From: Nocardioides dongkuii
GTDB lineage: Bacteria; Actinomycetota; Actinomycetes; Propionibacteriales; Nocardioidaceae
DNA length: 64,000 nt
Reading direction: 5' to 3'
NCBI RefSeq assembly: GCF_014127485.1
Contig: NZ_CP059903.1
Coordinates: 1,116,001 to 1,180,000 of the forward strand
In this document: positions 7,442-15,965 of the stretch, piece by piece
Position numbering within the stretch: position 1 is the first letter of the stretch
How the letters are laid out: the number at the start of each line of letters is the position of its first letter
Notes under the pieces: generated by a model
Told to the model about the DNA's origin: nothing
Seen by the model: the letters and a program-made list of their open reading frames with translations, nothing else
The model's database searches: none
Position numbers and translations under genes: made by a program

Positions 7442-8281
7442 TCACCTGGTGCACAGGCGGTGGGAGGGGAACGTCCCGGCCGTGCGGGGGACGTGGAGGA
7501 GGTGCTGGTCGAGGACGCGGTGCCACTTGAGCCGGGGGAGCTCGGGGTGGAGCGCGGCCATGCCGACGCCGTACTTGGAGATCCGGCAGGGTCGGTGCCC
7601 GCGGGACCACAGCAGCCGGTCGAACGCCGAGGGGCTCGACCCGCTCTTGGTCTCGACGATCGCCAGCGTCGGGCGCTCGAGGACCGGCCGGTCGACGCTG
7701 GTGAGGGACGTCCAACCGACGTCGGTGTCGATGGTGACCCGGCTGCGGGCCTCGGGCAGGTACAGGGTGGAGCGGCGGTACGCCGTGACGAGGACCGGCT
7801 CGAGCGCGGCGACGTCGACCGTGATGCCGGCGGCGGCGAGGCGGCCGGCCACGAACGCCCGGCCGTCGTGGGTGAGCGGTCCGTCGAGGGCGTCGTGGTG
7901 CGCGACCCGCTCCTTGACGGTCAGGTCGCGCCCGCGCCGGGTCTTGACCTCCAGCCACGAGGTCCCGGTGTCGAGGTAGGCGCGGGTGCGCACCTTGAAG
8001 CGGCGGCGTCGTCGGCGTCCGGCGAGCAGGTAGCTGGTCCGGTCGGGGGTGTCGAAGTAGGTCGAGCGGTAGCCGAAGTCGCGGACGCCCCGGATCTCGA
8101 GGGCGCGGGTGCCGGCGGGCGCAGCCGCCAGCAACCCGGCCAGCTCGGCGGTGCGTACGACGTACTTGCGGTCGACCCGGGCCAGGAGCGAGGCCTCCTC
8201 GACGAGGTCGTCGAGGCCGATGGGGTCGAAGCGGCCGACCGGGAGGAGCGCGGCGGCGGGAGCGCTGGTCATCGCGCTCAT
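7442..8281 (-). CDS. VTC domain-containing protein (polyphosphate polymerase-like)
   Basis: A 279-residue protein of the VTC/CYTH superfamily tunnel fold. RVDRKYVV (residues 35-42), YRSTYFDT, FKVRTRAYLDTGTSWLEVKT, the RRGRDLTVKERV segment and IVETKSG supply the basic and acidic rows seen in the catalytic tunnel of yeast Vtc4, which polymerises ATP gamma-phosphates. No bacterial activity is proven for this subgroup. The start at 8281 overlaps the DUF4956 stop as ATGA, so translation is probably coupled; a second ATG at 8272 is possible. No SPX domain or membrane segment is present. Confidence 0.88.
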   Translation of the reverse strand: MSAMTSAPAAALLPVGRFDPIGLDDLVEEASLLARVDRKYVVRTAELAGLLAAAPAGTRALEIRGVRDFGYRSTYFDTPDRTSYLLAGRRRRRRFKVRTRAYLDTGTSWLEVKTRRGRDLTVKERVAHHDALDGPLTHDGRAFVAGRLAAAGITVDVAALEPVLVTAYRRSTLYLPEARSRVTIDTDVGWTSLTSVDRPVLERPTLAIVETKSGSSPSAFDRLLWSRGHRPCRISKYGVGMAALHPELPRLKWHRVLDQHLLHVPRTAGTFPSHRLCTR

Positions 8282-8865
8282 CGACGCCCGCCGACGCGCG
8301 GGAGCGGGTCCGGCACGGTGCCGGACGACGACGGGCGGTGCCGGACCTCGACGAGCGTGGTGTCGTTGACCAGGTCGGTACGCCGGACCGTGACGGCGAG
8401 GACCTCGGTGCCCAGGAGCTGCTCGAGGTGGGCCGTGAGCGCGGCGCCCTCGGTCATCGCCCGGTCGAGCAGCAGGTCCTGCTGCTGGACCGGCGGCGCC
8501 ACCCGCGGGTGGTCGCCCAGCCACAGGGCGCCCAGGACGCCGGCGAGGAGTACGCCGTGCAGGACGGTGGGGGTGGTCGTCAGCCCGCAGATCAGGCCGA
8601 TGGCCAGCGCCGCGAAGTAGTAGGCGATCTCGTGGTGGGCGAGCTCGTGCGACCGCAGGCGGATGATCGACAGCACGCCGAACAGGCCGAGGCCGAGCCC
8701 GGCGCCGACGGTGCTGGTCGCCAGGGTGGCGGTCACCGCCAGGACCGCGACGTTGATGCCGAGGTAGGCGACGACCAGCTCCCGGCGACGGTGGCGGGAC
8801 AGGAAGAGGCCGACGAGGACGGCGACCGCGGCCACGTCGGCGGCGAGCATGGCGTACTGCTGCAT
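8278..8865 (-). CDS. DUF4956 domain-containing membrane protein
   Basis: A 195-residue protein with about four membrane helices in the first 125 residues (LAADVAAVAVLVGLFL, VVAYLGINVAVLAVTATLA, IAYYFAALAIGLICGL, VLHGVLLAGVLGALWL), the conserved GLFGVLSIIRLRSHE loop of DUF4956, and a soluble C-terminal part. The function is unknown, but the family is repeatedly found beside VTC-domain genes, as here. It is first in a three-gene unit with the VTC protein (4-base overlap) and the lipoprotein. A GGACC/GGTCC inverted repeat at 8928-8945 in the upstream region may mark the promoter. Confidence 0.88.
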   Translation of the reverse strand: MQQYAMLAADVAAVAVLVGLFLSRHRRRELVVAYLGINVAVLAVTATLATSTVGAGLGLGLFGVLSIIRLRSHELAHHEIAYYFAALAIGLICGLTTTPTVLHGVLLAGVLGALWLGDHPRVAPPVQQQDLLLDRAMTEGAALTAHLEQLLGTEVLAVTVRRTDLVNDTTLVEVRHRPSSSGTVPDPLPRVGGRR

Positions 8866-9025
8866 CGAGGGGACTCCTGGGCTCGGGGGAGCGGCGAGTC
8901 GTCCTGCGGGCGAGCTCGCCGGCGCTAGGACCAGTACGCCGGTCCAAGCCCGGCCCCTCGTGTGCTGAGCCTGTGTGCCGCCTGTGAGGTGGGGGGCGGC
9001 GGTACGACGACCGTCGCGCGCCCGC

Positions 9026-9529
9026 TCAGCCCGCCAGCGTGCCGAAGCTGCTGCGGTGGAAGACGAGCGGCTGCGAGGTGTCGGTGTGCTCGACGGCGTG
9101 CAGGCGCAGGATCACGATGGTGTGGTCCCCGGCATCGACCTCGCGGTAGATCGTGCAGTCGAAGCGGGCCAGCCCCTCGTCGAGCGTGACGGCACCCGCG
9201 TCGGTCGTGGTCACGGCCACGTCGTCGAAGCGGTGCGCGACCGGCCCGGCGAGCTGGCGGCAGACCGCGCCGTGGTGCTCGGCGAGCACCGTCAGCCCGA
9301 GGTGCCCGGCGCGGCGCAGGGTCGGCCAGGTCTTCGAGGTGGTCGCCACCGAGAAGGACACCAGCGGCGGGTCCAGGCTCACCGAGGTGAACGAGCTGGC
9401 CGCCAGCCCCACGAGCTCGTCGTCCACCGACGCGGCCACGGCCACCACACCGCTGGGGAAGACCCCGAAGGCGGCGCGGAGCCGGGTCGCGTCGAGGTCC
9501 TGGTTCGTCGTGAGTGCGGTCATCGTCAT
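9026..9529 (-). CDS. Flavin reductase family protein (split-barrel FMN-binding)
   Basis: A 167-residue flavin reductase of the HpaC/DIM6 split-barrel type: FGVFPSGVVAVAA, the conserved GLAASSFTSVSLDPPLVSFSV block and FDCTIYREVDAGDHTIVILRL. Such proteins use NAD(P)H to reduce FMN or FAD for a partner monooxygenase. The start at 9529 overlaps the preceding FMN reductase stop in ATGA, indicating an operon with coupled translation. No monooxygenase gene is adjacent, so the electron acceptor is not evident. Confidence 0.92.
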   Translation of the reverse strand: MTMTALTTNQDLDATRLRAAFGVFPSGVVAVAASVDDELVGLAASSFTSVSLDPPLVSFSVATTSKTWPTLRRAGHLGLTVLAEHHGAVCRQLAGPVAHRFDDVAVTTTDAGAVTLDEGLARFDCTIYREVDAGDHTIVILRLHAVEHTDTSQPLVFHRSSFGTLAG

Positions 9530-10074
9530 GCGGTCGCTCCTGCTCTGCGGGGGAGGTCGTGGAGGCTGGCGGTGATGACGGGCCGGGCGCGCTCGAGCCA
9601 CGCGGCGTACGACGCGGGGTCGTCGTGGGCCGCGTCCACGACGTAGAGCGCCCTGGTCGGGACGCTCGCGCCGATCTCGGTCAGCACCGGCCGCAGCGTC
9701 AGCTCCGGGGCGAGCGCGTGCCCGGGGCCGGCGCCCAGCATCAGCGGCACGGCCACGCCACTCAGCCCCTCGGTGCCGAACCGGTCGAGGAAGAGCTTGA
9801 GCAGCCCGGTGAACGTGCCCTTGTAGGTCGGGCAGGCGACCACGACCAGGTCGGCGGCCCCCACCTCGGCCACCAGGCCGGCCACCGTCGGGTCCGACCA
9901 GTCCAGCAGGGCCGGCCCCAGGGTCGCCAGGTCGACGACCAGGCCGGGCTCGGCGCCGGTGAGCTCACGGGCGAGGTGGACCGCGGCGCCCAGGGTGCGG
10001 GACGCCGGCTTGGGGTTGCCGACGACGACCGCCACGCGTGGCGCCGTCCCGGTGTGGTCGTGTGCGGTGCTCAC
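9526..10074 (-). CDS. NADPH-dependent FMN reductase (flavodoxin-like, SsuE/MsuE/CE1759 type)
   Basis: A 182-residue flavodoxin-fold reductase. VAVVVGNPKPASRTLGAAVHLA is the phosphate-binding loop, and ADLVVVACPTYKGTFTGLLKLFLDRF is the FMN-contacting strand typical of the family. The GTG at 10074 is preferred because AGGAG precedes it by six bases; upstream in-frame ATGs lack one. In related bacteria this enzyme supplies FMNH2 to LLM-class or alkanesulfonate monooxygenases. Here it is paired only with a split-barrel flavin reductase. The promoter region is unusually AT-rich for this genome. Confidence 0.9.
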   Translation of the reverse strand: MSTAHDHTGTAPRVAVVVGNPKPASRTLGAAVHLARELTGAEPGLVVDLATLGPALLDWSDPTVAGLVAEVGAADLVVVACPTYKGTFTGLLKLFLDRFGTEGLSGVAVPLMLGAGPGHALAPELTLRPVLTEIGASVPTRALYVVDAAHDDPASYAAWLERARPVITASLHDLPRRAGATA

Positions 10075-10115
10075 ACGTGGCTCCTGGTCGAGGGGTCGAG
10101 GGGCGCCGCCATCCT

Positions 10116-10146
10116 CACTTAAAACTATCAACTTGGTCAACTTAAG
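10116..10146. promoter_or_regulatory. AT-rich promoter/operator of the flavin reductase operon
   Basis: Thirty bases of low GC sit about 45 bases before the FMN reductase start. They contain a direct repeat TCAACTT (10128-10134 and 10137-10143) and an outer inverted repeat CTTAA (10118-10122) / TTAAG (10142-10146). On the minus strand TTGACC could act as a -35. The symmetry suggests a regulator site. Confidence 0.45.
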
Positions 10147-10274
10147 CGGTGGGCGTGTCGCGCCGGGCGGACGAGGGGCCGCGTTCCTCGTCACACCGCC
10201 GCCGTCGGGGAACGTACGGCGGCCCGCGGGTGCTCTACCAGGTGACCGCGCCACCGCACCGAGGGAGAGCCCCC

Positions 10275-10490
10275 ATGAGCACCGCCCGCACGACCACCCT
10301 GGTCCAAGACCTCGACGCCCTGCACGCGTCGTACGTCGCGGCGATCAACTCCGCCGTCGAGTCCGACCGGGACGACGAGGTCGCCGAGCTGGCCGCGGCG
10401 TACGACCGCGAGGCGACGGTCATGGTCGCCGAGCGCGAGGGCAGGACGCACCTGCTGCCGCTCCTGCGCCGGCGCCGCCGCTCCGCGTGA
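10275..10490 (+). CDS. Small hypothetical protein (71 aa)
   Basis: The ATG is preceded by GAGGGAG at a suitable distance. The protein is acidic in the middle and ends in an arginine cluster (RRRRRRSA). It looks helical and soluble: VQDLDALHASYVAAINSAV then DEVAELAAAYDREATVMVAE. No signal peptide, membrane helix or known domain is visible. Codon use has the strong third-position GC bias of real genes here. It precedes the Ser/Thr kinase gene on the same strand with 78 bases between, but a hairpin in that gap may separate their expression. Function unknown. Confidence 0.65.
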   Translation: MSTARTTTLVQDLDALHASYVAAINSAVESDRDDEVAELAAAYDREATVMVAEREGRTHLLPLLRRRRRSA

Positions 10491-10491
10491 C

Positions 10492-10560
10492 CCTTCTCGC
10501 GAGCGTAGGGCGCGACGTTCGGGGGTAGTAGGAGGACTGCGCCGACCCCCAACGAGAAGG
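10492..10560 (+). promoter_or_regulatory. Possible RNA hairpin covering the kinase ribosome binding site
   Basis: CCTTCTCG (10492-10499) pairs with CGAGAAGG (10553-10560), and inside it GGGGGT (10521-10526) pairs with ACCCCC (10545-10550). The right arm contains the GAGAAGGA ribosome binding site of the kinase gene that starts at 10569. If the small gene upstream is co-transcribed, the fold could limit kinase translation or act as a weak terminator. Confidence 0.35.
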
Positions 10561-10568
10561 ACTGACCC

Positions 10569-12077
10569 GTGCCACGCCAGAGGATCGCCGACCGCTACGA
10601 CGTCGAACGGGCTGTCGGCCACGGATCCACCGGCACCGTCTGGCTGTGCCGGGACGCCGTGCTCGGCCGGCACGTCGCCCTCAAGCGGGTCGGCATCCGC
10701 CCGGGCGGCTCCGACGCCGACCTCGACCGCGCGATGCGCGAGGCCCGGTCGGCCGCCGCGCTGAACCACCCGCACGTCGTCTCCGTCTTCGACACCGTCG
10801 AGGAGAACGACGAGACCTGGCTGGTGATGGAGTACGTCGACTCCCGGACGCTCGGCGACCTCATCGAGGCCGAGGGCCCGCTGCCGCCGGAGCGGGTCGC
10901 CCGCCTCGGGGCGCAGGCCGCCGAGGGCCTGGCAGCCGCCCACGCCCGCGGCATCGTGCACCGTGACGTCAAGCCCGGCAACATCCTGGTCGACGCCGAC
11001 GACCGCGCGAAGATCACCGACTTCGGCATCGCCCGCATCCAGGGCGACCCCCAGCTCACCACCGTCGGCGTCATCAGCGGCACCCCGGCGTACCTCGCGC
11101 CGGAGGTCGCCCGCGGCAAGAACCCCGGCGCCCCTGCCGACGTGTGGGCGCTCGGCGTCACGCTCTACCGCGCCGTCGAGGGCCGCGGCCCGTACGAGGA
11201 GCACGACAACGCCATCGCGATGCTCACCACGATCGCGTCCGGCCGGCCCCGGCCCCCCGAGCGCGCCGGTGTCCTCGAACTGGCGCTGAGCCGGATGCTC
11301 GACCCCGACCCCACCACCCGGTGGTCGATGGAGGACGCCGCGCACGCGCTGCGCCGCGCCGGTCGCGACCAGGCGCCGACCCCCGTCGCCACCCCCGCCG
11401 AGCCGACCCCGGCCGTCGCGCCGGTCCCCGCACCCGACGCACCCCCGGCGACACCTGCGGCGACACCTGTCGCGACGTCCGCGGACGGCGACGGCCGCCG
11501 GCGCGGTCCGCTCCTCCTGGCGGCTGCGGCGGTCGTCGTGCTGCTCGCCCTCGGGATCGGCTACCTCGCGCTCGGCGGCGACGACGACGGCGACGAACCG
11601 GCCGCCGACCCGAGTCCGACGTCCAGCTCGGAGCGGGAGCGCGACCAGGAGCCCGCCGGGCAGGGCGGCGGCACGCCGCAGGAGCCGGCGGACCCGGTGG
11701 AGGAGTCGCCGGCGACACCCGCTGAGCCCGAGGAGTCCGCTGAGGAGCCCGCCGAGGAGCCCGCTGCGGAGCCGGCGGGCGGGGCCGGGGCGGTCGTCAC
11801 CGACTACTACTCCCTCCTCCCCACCGACACCGAGGCCGCGTGGGAGATGTTCACCCCCGCCTTGCAGGCGACGATGAAGGGCGGCTACGACGGGTACGCC
11901 GGCTTCTGGCGCACGATCAGCTCGGTCGACGTCCTCGGCACGCAGACCGTCCGGCCCGGCATCGTCAAGGTGACCCTGCGCTACGACACCGGTGAGGTCG
12001 AGACCCGCGAGATCGGCGTCGTCGACGAGGGGGACGGGCTGCGACTCGCCTCTGACCGAGTCGTGCCCACTGCCTGA
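10569..12077 (+). CDS. Membrane-anchored serine/threonine protein kinase
   Basis: A 502-residue PknB-type kinase. The ATP lysine is K39 (VALK), the catalytic loop HRDVKPGN starts at 131, DFG is at 151-153 and APE at 177-179, so it should be active. A Pro/Ala-rich linker (about 268-305) leads to one membrane helix (313-336). The outside part is an acidic Glu/Pro-rich stretch and then an approximately 100-residue C-terminal domain (TDYYSLLPTDTEAAWEMFTP onward), NTF2-like in appearance, not PASTA repeats. The GTG start follows GAGAAGGA. It is followed by a PAS histidine kinase 25 bases downstream, so the two sensor types may be co-expressed. The signal is unknown. Confidence 0.95.
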   Translation: MPRQRIADRYDVERAVGHGSTGTVWLCRDAVLGRHVALKRVGIRPGGSDADLDRAMREARSAAALNHPHVVSVFDTVEENDETWLVMEYVDSRTLGDLIEAEGPLPPERVARLGAQAAEGLAAAHARGIVHRDVKPGNILVDADDRAKITDFGIARIQGDPQLTTVGVISGTPAYLAPEVARGKNPGAPADVWALGVTLYRAVEGRGPYEEHDNAIAMLTTIASGRPRPPERAGVLELALSRMLDPDPTTRWSMEDAAHALRRAGRDQAPTPVATPAEPTPAVAPVPAPDAPPATPAATPVATSADGDGRRRGPLLLAAAAVVVLLALGIGYLALGGDDDGDEPAADPSPTSSSERERDQEPAGQGGGTPQEPADPVEESPATPAEPEESAEEPAEEPAAEPAGGAGAVVTDYYSLLPTDTEAAWEMFTPALQATMKGGYDGYAGFWRTISSVDVLGTQTVRPGIVKVTLRYDTGEVETREIGVVDEGDGLRLASDRVVPTA

Positions 12078-12102
12078 TCGGCGTGGCTGGACACCCTCGT
12101 TC

Positions 12103-13353
12103 ATGACGCCGTCCCGGGTGCGCGCCGTCCTCGCCGTGGTGCTCGGCGCCTCGGTGGCCGGGCACGTCGCCGCCGCGCGGTCGTGGGGGTCCCGGCGGGC
12201 GGCGCCGGGGGACGTCGACCCCACACCCGACGGGCACGCGCTGGGGGAGACCGGCGAGCGCTACCGGTCGCTGTTCGAGTACCACACCAGCGCCGTCTTC
12301 TCCCTCGACCTCGAGGGCCGCTTCACGTCGGTCAACGCGGCGGCGGAGCGGACCAGCGGCTACACCGAGGACGAGCTGCGCGGCATGGCCTTCGCCGACC
12401 TCATCGAGCCCGACCACCTGGGGGCGGTCGCCGAGGCGTTCCTCGACGTCGTCGGCCGGCGCCCGCGGCACCTGGACACCGTGATCCTGCGCGCCGACGG
12501 CAGCCCCACGGAGCTCTCGATCACCGGCCTGCCGATCGTGGTCGGCGACGAGGTGGTCGGCGTCCACGGCATCGCCGAGAACGTCACCGAGCGCAACCGC
12601 CTCCAGCGCGAGCTGGAGGAGGCGCACCGCAGCGCCCAGCAGGCGAGCGAGGCGAAGTCGATGTTCCTCGCCAACGTCAGCCACGAGATCCGGACGCCCC
12701 TCACCTCGATGCTCGCCTCGTCCGAGCTGCTCGCCGAGAGCGACCTCGACCCGGTCCAGGTCCGGCTCGTCGAGACCCTGCACCGCTCCGGGCAACGGCT
12801 GCTGCGGCTGGTCGAGGAGATCCTCGACTTCTCCGCCATCGAGGCCGGCAAGGCGACGGTGTACGACGTCCCGCTCGATCTGCGGACCGTCGTGCTCGAC
12901 GCGGTGGCGCTGGCGCGCCCGGAGGCCGAGGAGAAGGGGGTGCGGCTGGTCGTCGAGGTCGACCCGACCCTGCCGCCCGTGCTCTCCGGCGACCCGCAGC
13001 GGATCGCGCAGGTGCTCACCAACCTGCTGAGCAACGCTGTGAAGTTCACCGCCGAGGGCCAGGTCGACGTGCGCGTCGAGGTGGCCAAGCGCTCCGGGCC
13101 GGTCACCACCGTCCTGTTCCGGGTCGAGGACACCGGCATCGGGATGACCACGGATCAGCAGACCCGGCTCTTCGAGTCCTTCAGCCAGGGCGACGCGTCC
13201 GTGGGCCGCCAGTACGGCGGCACCGGCCTCGGCCTGGCGATCTGCCGGCAGCTGGTGACGCTGATGGGCGGCTCGATCTGGGCCTCGGGGACCCTGGGCG
13301 AGGGCAGCACCTTCGCGTTCGTGCTGCCGCTGGTCGAGCCGGCGTCAACGTGA
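12103..13353 (+). CDS. PAS domain-containing sensor histidine kinase
   Basis: A 416-residue kinase: one short N-terminal hydrophobic helix (about 5-25), a PAS domain (about 50-165, ERYRSLFEYHTSAVFSLDLEGRF), HisKA with the phosphorylated H194 in NVSHEIRTPL, and HATPase with NLLSNAVKF, DTGIGM and GTGLGLAI. No receiver domain is fused and no response regulator gene is adjacent. Its last nine bases overlap the end of the convergent hybrid kinase gene, so mRNA interference between the two is possible. It may phosphorylate a receiver domain of that hybrid kinase; this is inference. Confidence 0.93.
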   Translation: MTPSRVRAVLAVVLGASVAGHVAAARSWGSRRAAPGDVDPTPDGHALGETGERYRSLFEYHTSAVFSLDLEGRFTSVNAAAERTSGYTEDELRGMAFADLIEPDHLGAVAEAFLDVVGRRPRHLDTVILRADGSPTELSITGLPIVVGDEVVGVHGIAENVTERNRLQRELEEAHRSAQQASEAKSMFLANVSHEIRTPLTSMLASSELLAESDLDPVQVRLVETLHRSGQRLLRLVEEILDFSAIEAGKATVYDVPLDLRTVVLDAVALARPEAEEKGVRLVVEVDPTLPPVLSGDPQRIAQVLTNLLSNAVKFTAEGQVDVRVEVAKRSGPVTTVLFRVEDTGIGMTTDQQTRLFESFSQGDASVGRQYGGTGLGLAICRQLVTLMGGSIWASGTLGEGSTFAFVLPLVEPAST

Positions 13354-15870
13354 GACCGGGACCCAGCGGCTCAGCGCGGCGCCGAGGTCGTCCGGTGTGA
13401 ACGGCTTGGCGACGTAGTCGTCCATGCCGGCGGCCAGGCAGCGCTCGCGCTCGCCCTGGACCACGCCGGCGGTCAGCGCGATCACCGGCAGCCGCCGCCC
13501 GCCGTCCTCGCGACGCCGCAGCTCGCGGGTGGCGTCGTACCCGTCGAGGACGGGCATCTGGCAGTCCATCAGGACCACGTCGTACGCCGTCCGCTCGAGC
13601 GCGTCGAGGGCCTGTCGGCCGTCGCCGACCACGTCGGCGGTGAAGCCGAGGTGGGTCAGCACGCCGACCGCGACGATCTGGTTCAGCTCGCTGTCCTCGA
13701 CCACCAGTGCGTGCCCGCGGGGCGGACGCTCGGCCTCGGCGTCGTCGATCCTGGCCGCCGCGTGCCGGCCCAGGACCTGCTGCAGCGCCTCGCGCAGGCG
13801 GGTCAGGTGCACCGGCTTGGTGAGGCGTACGTCGATCCCGGCCGCCGCGGCCTCGGCGGCGCTCACGTCCGGCCCGGACGTGAGCAGCACCGTGCCGAGG
13901 CGGATGTCGGGGTCCTCGGCGACCAGCCGCGCCAGCTCGAGTCCGTCCATGCCGGGCATGCACAGGTCGAGGATCGCGATGTCGAACGGCTTGCCGGCGC
14001 CGGCGGCGGCACGCAGCATCCGCAGGGCGGTCGGTGCGTCCTCGACGGTCGCCGTGCGGGTGCCCCAGGCGGTCGTCTGCTCCTGGAGGATGAGCCGGTT
14101 GGTCTGGTTGTCGTCCACGACCAGGACCCGCGCCCGCTCGAGGCCCCGGGTGAGCGGGACGGGGGCGATGTCGGGGTCGAGCGCCGCGGCGAGGGGCAGC
14201 GTGAACGAGAACGTGCTGCCCTCGCCGAGCGTGCTGCGTACCCGGAGCTCGCCGCCCATCGCGGCCACCAGGCGGCGGGCGATGGCGAGCCCGAGGCCGG
14301 TGCCGCCGTACCGCCGGGTGGTGGAGGAGTCGACCTGGAGGAACGGCTCGAAGAGCCGCTCGGTCTCACCCTCGGGGATGCCGATGCCGGTGTCGCGCAC
14401 CTCGAAGTGGACCAGCACGAGGTCATCGGTGCCGGGGCTGTCGTCGGCGACGCGGGCCGAGACGACGACCTCGCCGTGCTCGGTGAACTTCACGGCGTTG
14501 CCGACCAGGTTGGTCAGCACCTGGCGCAGCCGGGTGGGGTCGCCCCGCAGGCCGAGCGGGAGGTCGGGGGAGCAGTAGGCCAGCAGCTCCACGCCCTTGG
14601 CCTGCGCCGCCGCGGCGACCAGCTCGCCGGACTGGCCGACCAGCTGGGCGACGTCGAAGTCGACCGACTCCAGCTCCAGGTGCCCTGCCTCCACCTTGGA
14701 GAAGTCGAGGATGTCGTTGATGATCGCGAGCAGCTGCTCGCCGGCGCCCTGCACGCCCTCGGCGTACTGCCGCTGGCGGTCGCCGAGATCGGTGGTGAGC
14801 AGCAGGCCGGTCAGCCCGATGACGCCGTTCATCGGCGTGCGGATCTCGTGGCTCATCGTGGCGAGGAACGCCGACTTCGCCCGCGAGCCCGTGAGTGCCG
14901 CGTCGCGGGCGCCGACCAGCTCGTCGCGGGCGAGGCGCTCGGACTCCAGCAGCCGGGCGGTGCGCACGAAGGCGAGGGCCAGCAGGATCCCGCCTCCCGC
15001 GAGCACCCAGCCCTTGCCGCTCGGCCCCGGCGTGGACGCGTCCACGGCCAGCAGGACCGGGGGGACCAGCAGCGGGAGGACGGAGATCGCGAGGCGGCGC
15101 AGGGTGGCCGGGCGCGTGGCGAGCCGCTCGCCGTCGTCCGGCCGCGCCCGATCGGGGGCGAAGACGGCCATCGCCAGCAGGCCGCTGCCGAGCATGAACG
15201 TCGCGTCGACCACCGCCGAGGTCGTGCCCTCGACGACGAGGACCAGGTAGCTGACGTCCGCCACCAGCCAGCACGCGATGCCGCCGGCGATCCACGCCGC
15301 CCCGGGGGCGCGGGTGCGCCGGTCGCCCAGCAACCGGCCCAGGAGGGCGAGCAGCACCGCGTCCAGGATCGGGTAGGAGGCCAGCACCGCGCGGACCGAG
15401 GCGGAGTAGGTGGGGTCGGAGACGATCGCCGCGATCGAGACGTGCCACGCGAGCAGCAGGGCGACCACGATGACCGTGACGGCGTCGATCAGCCCGTCGA
15501 TCCCCGCCCCGCGCTGGCCGCGCACGAGGAGGACGACGAGCGCCCCGCCCAGCAGCAGGTACGCGACGGCGTACACCGGGTCGGCCCAGGTGGCGTCGGG
15601 CTCGAGCCCGGCCGCGACGTACCCGCTCCAGACGGCGTCGCCGGCGGCGGAGGCGCTGATGCCGCCCGCGACGAGCGCCGACACCCGCCGTCGGCCCGGC
15701 GGGGTGCGCAGCACGCCGATCCACGCGACGGACGCGGCCACCACGAGGCCGGCGAAGTAGGACAGCTCGCCGCCCAGGCCGGTCGGGTGCACCACCTGCA
15801 CGACCGCGAGCACGAGCACGGCGACGAGTGCGGCCACGGGCAGGCGACCCAGCGCGGCGACGTGCCTCAC
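13345..15870 (-). CDS. Hybrid sensor histidine kinase/response regulator with two receiver domains
   Basis: An 841-residue hybrid kinase. Residues 1 to about 300 are membrane helices, likely eight or nine. HisKA carries H341 (TMSHEIRTPMNGV), followed by HATPase (about 440-560; NLVGNAVKF, DTGIGIPEGE, GTGLGLAIARRL). Then come two receivers: the first around 575-690 with phosphoacceptor Asp in ILDLCMPGMDG, the second around 715-835 with VLMDCQMPVLDG. No output domain follows, so phosphate presumably passes to an HPt or response regulator encoded elsewhere. It converges on and overlaps the PAS kinase gene by nine bases. The start ATG is the first that includes the whole membrane region. Confidence 0.94.
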   Translation of the reverse strand: MRHVAALGRLPVAALVAVLVLAVVQVVHPTGLGGELSYFAGLVVAASVAWIGVLRTPPGRRRVSALVAGGISASAAGDAVWSGYVAAGLEPDATWADPVYAVAYLLLGGALVVLLVRGQRGAGIDGLIDAVTVIVVALLLAWHVSIAAIVSDPTYSASVRAVLASYPILDAVLLALLGRLLGDRRTRAPGAAWIAGGIACWLVADVSYLVLVVEGTTSAVVDATFMLGSGLLAMAVFAPDRARPDDGERLATRPATLRRLAISVLPLLVPPVLLAVDASTPGPSGKGWVLAGGGILLALAFVRTARLLESERLARDELVGARDAALTGSRAKSAFLATMSHEIRTPMNGVIGLTGLLLTTDLGDRQRQYAEGVQGAGEQLLAIINDILDFSKVEAGHLELESVDFDVAQLVGQSGELVAAAAQAKGVELLAYCSPDLPLGLRGDPTRLRQVLTNLVGNAVKFTEHGEVVVSARVADDSPGTDDLVLVHFEVRDTGIGIPEGETERLFEPFLQVDSSTTRRYGGTGLGLAIARRLVAAMGGELRVRSTLGEGSTFSFTLPLAAALDPDIAPVPLTRGLERARVLVVDDNQTNRLILQEQTTAWGTRTATVEDAPTALRMLRAAAGAGKPFDIAILDLCMPGMDGLELARLVAEDPDIRLGTVLLTSGPDVSAAEAAAAGIDVRLTKPVHLTRLREALQQVLGRHAAARIDDAEAERPPRGHALVVEDSELNQIVAVGVLTHLGFTADVVGDGRQALDALERTAYDVVLMDCQMPVLDGYDATRELRRREDGGRRLPVIALTAGVVQGERERCLAAGMDDYVAKPFTPDDLGAALSRWVPVSR

Positions 15871-15965
15871 GAGCCCCCCTCTCGTCGACCGGGCGGGTGT
15901 CCACGCCCCGGTCTGCGTGGTCCTTCGGCACCGCCGCGGCGTTCCTGAGGGGCTCCCGCCCGCCG

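Noticed and set aside
5817..7979. A 720-codon plus-strand open frame over the lipoprotein gene
   Set aside because: It is antisense to a lipoprotein with a lipobox and regular beta-helix repeats; no family resemblance on the plus strand.
13651..15948. A 765-codon open frame antisense to the hybrid kinase
   Set aside because: It has the composition of a shadow frame (Gly/Arg/His/Val-rich) and no domain, while the opposite strand encodes complete kinase and receiver motifs.
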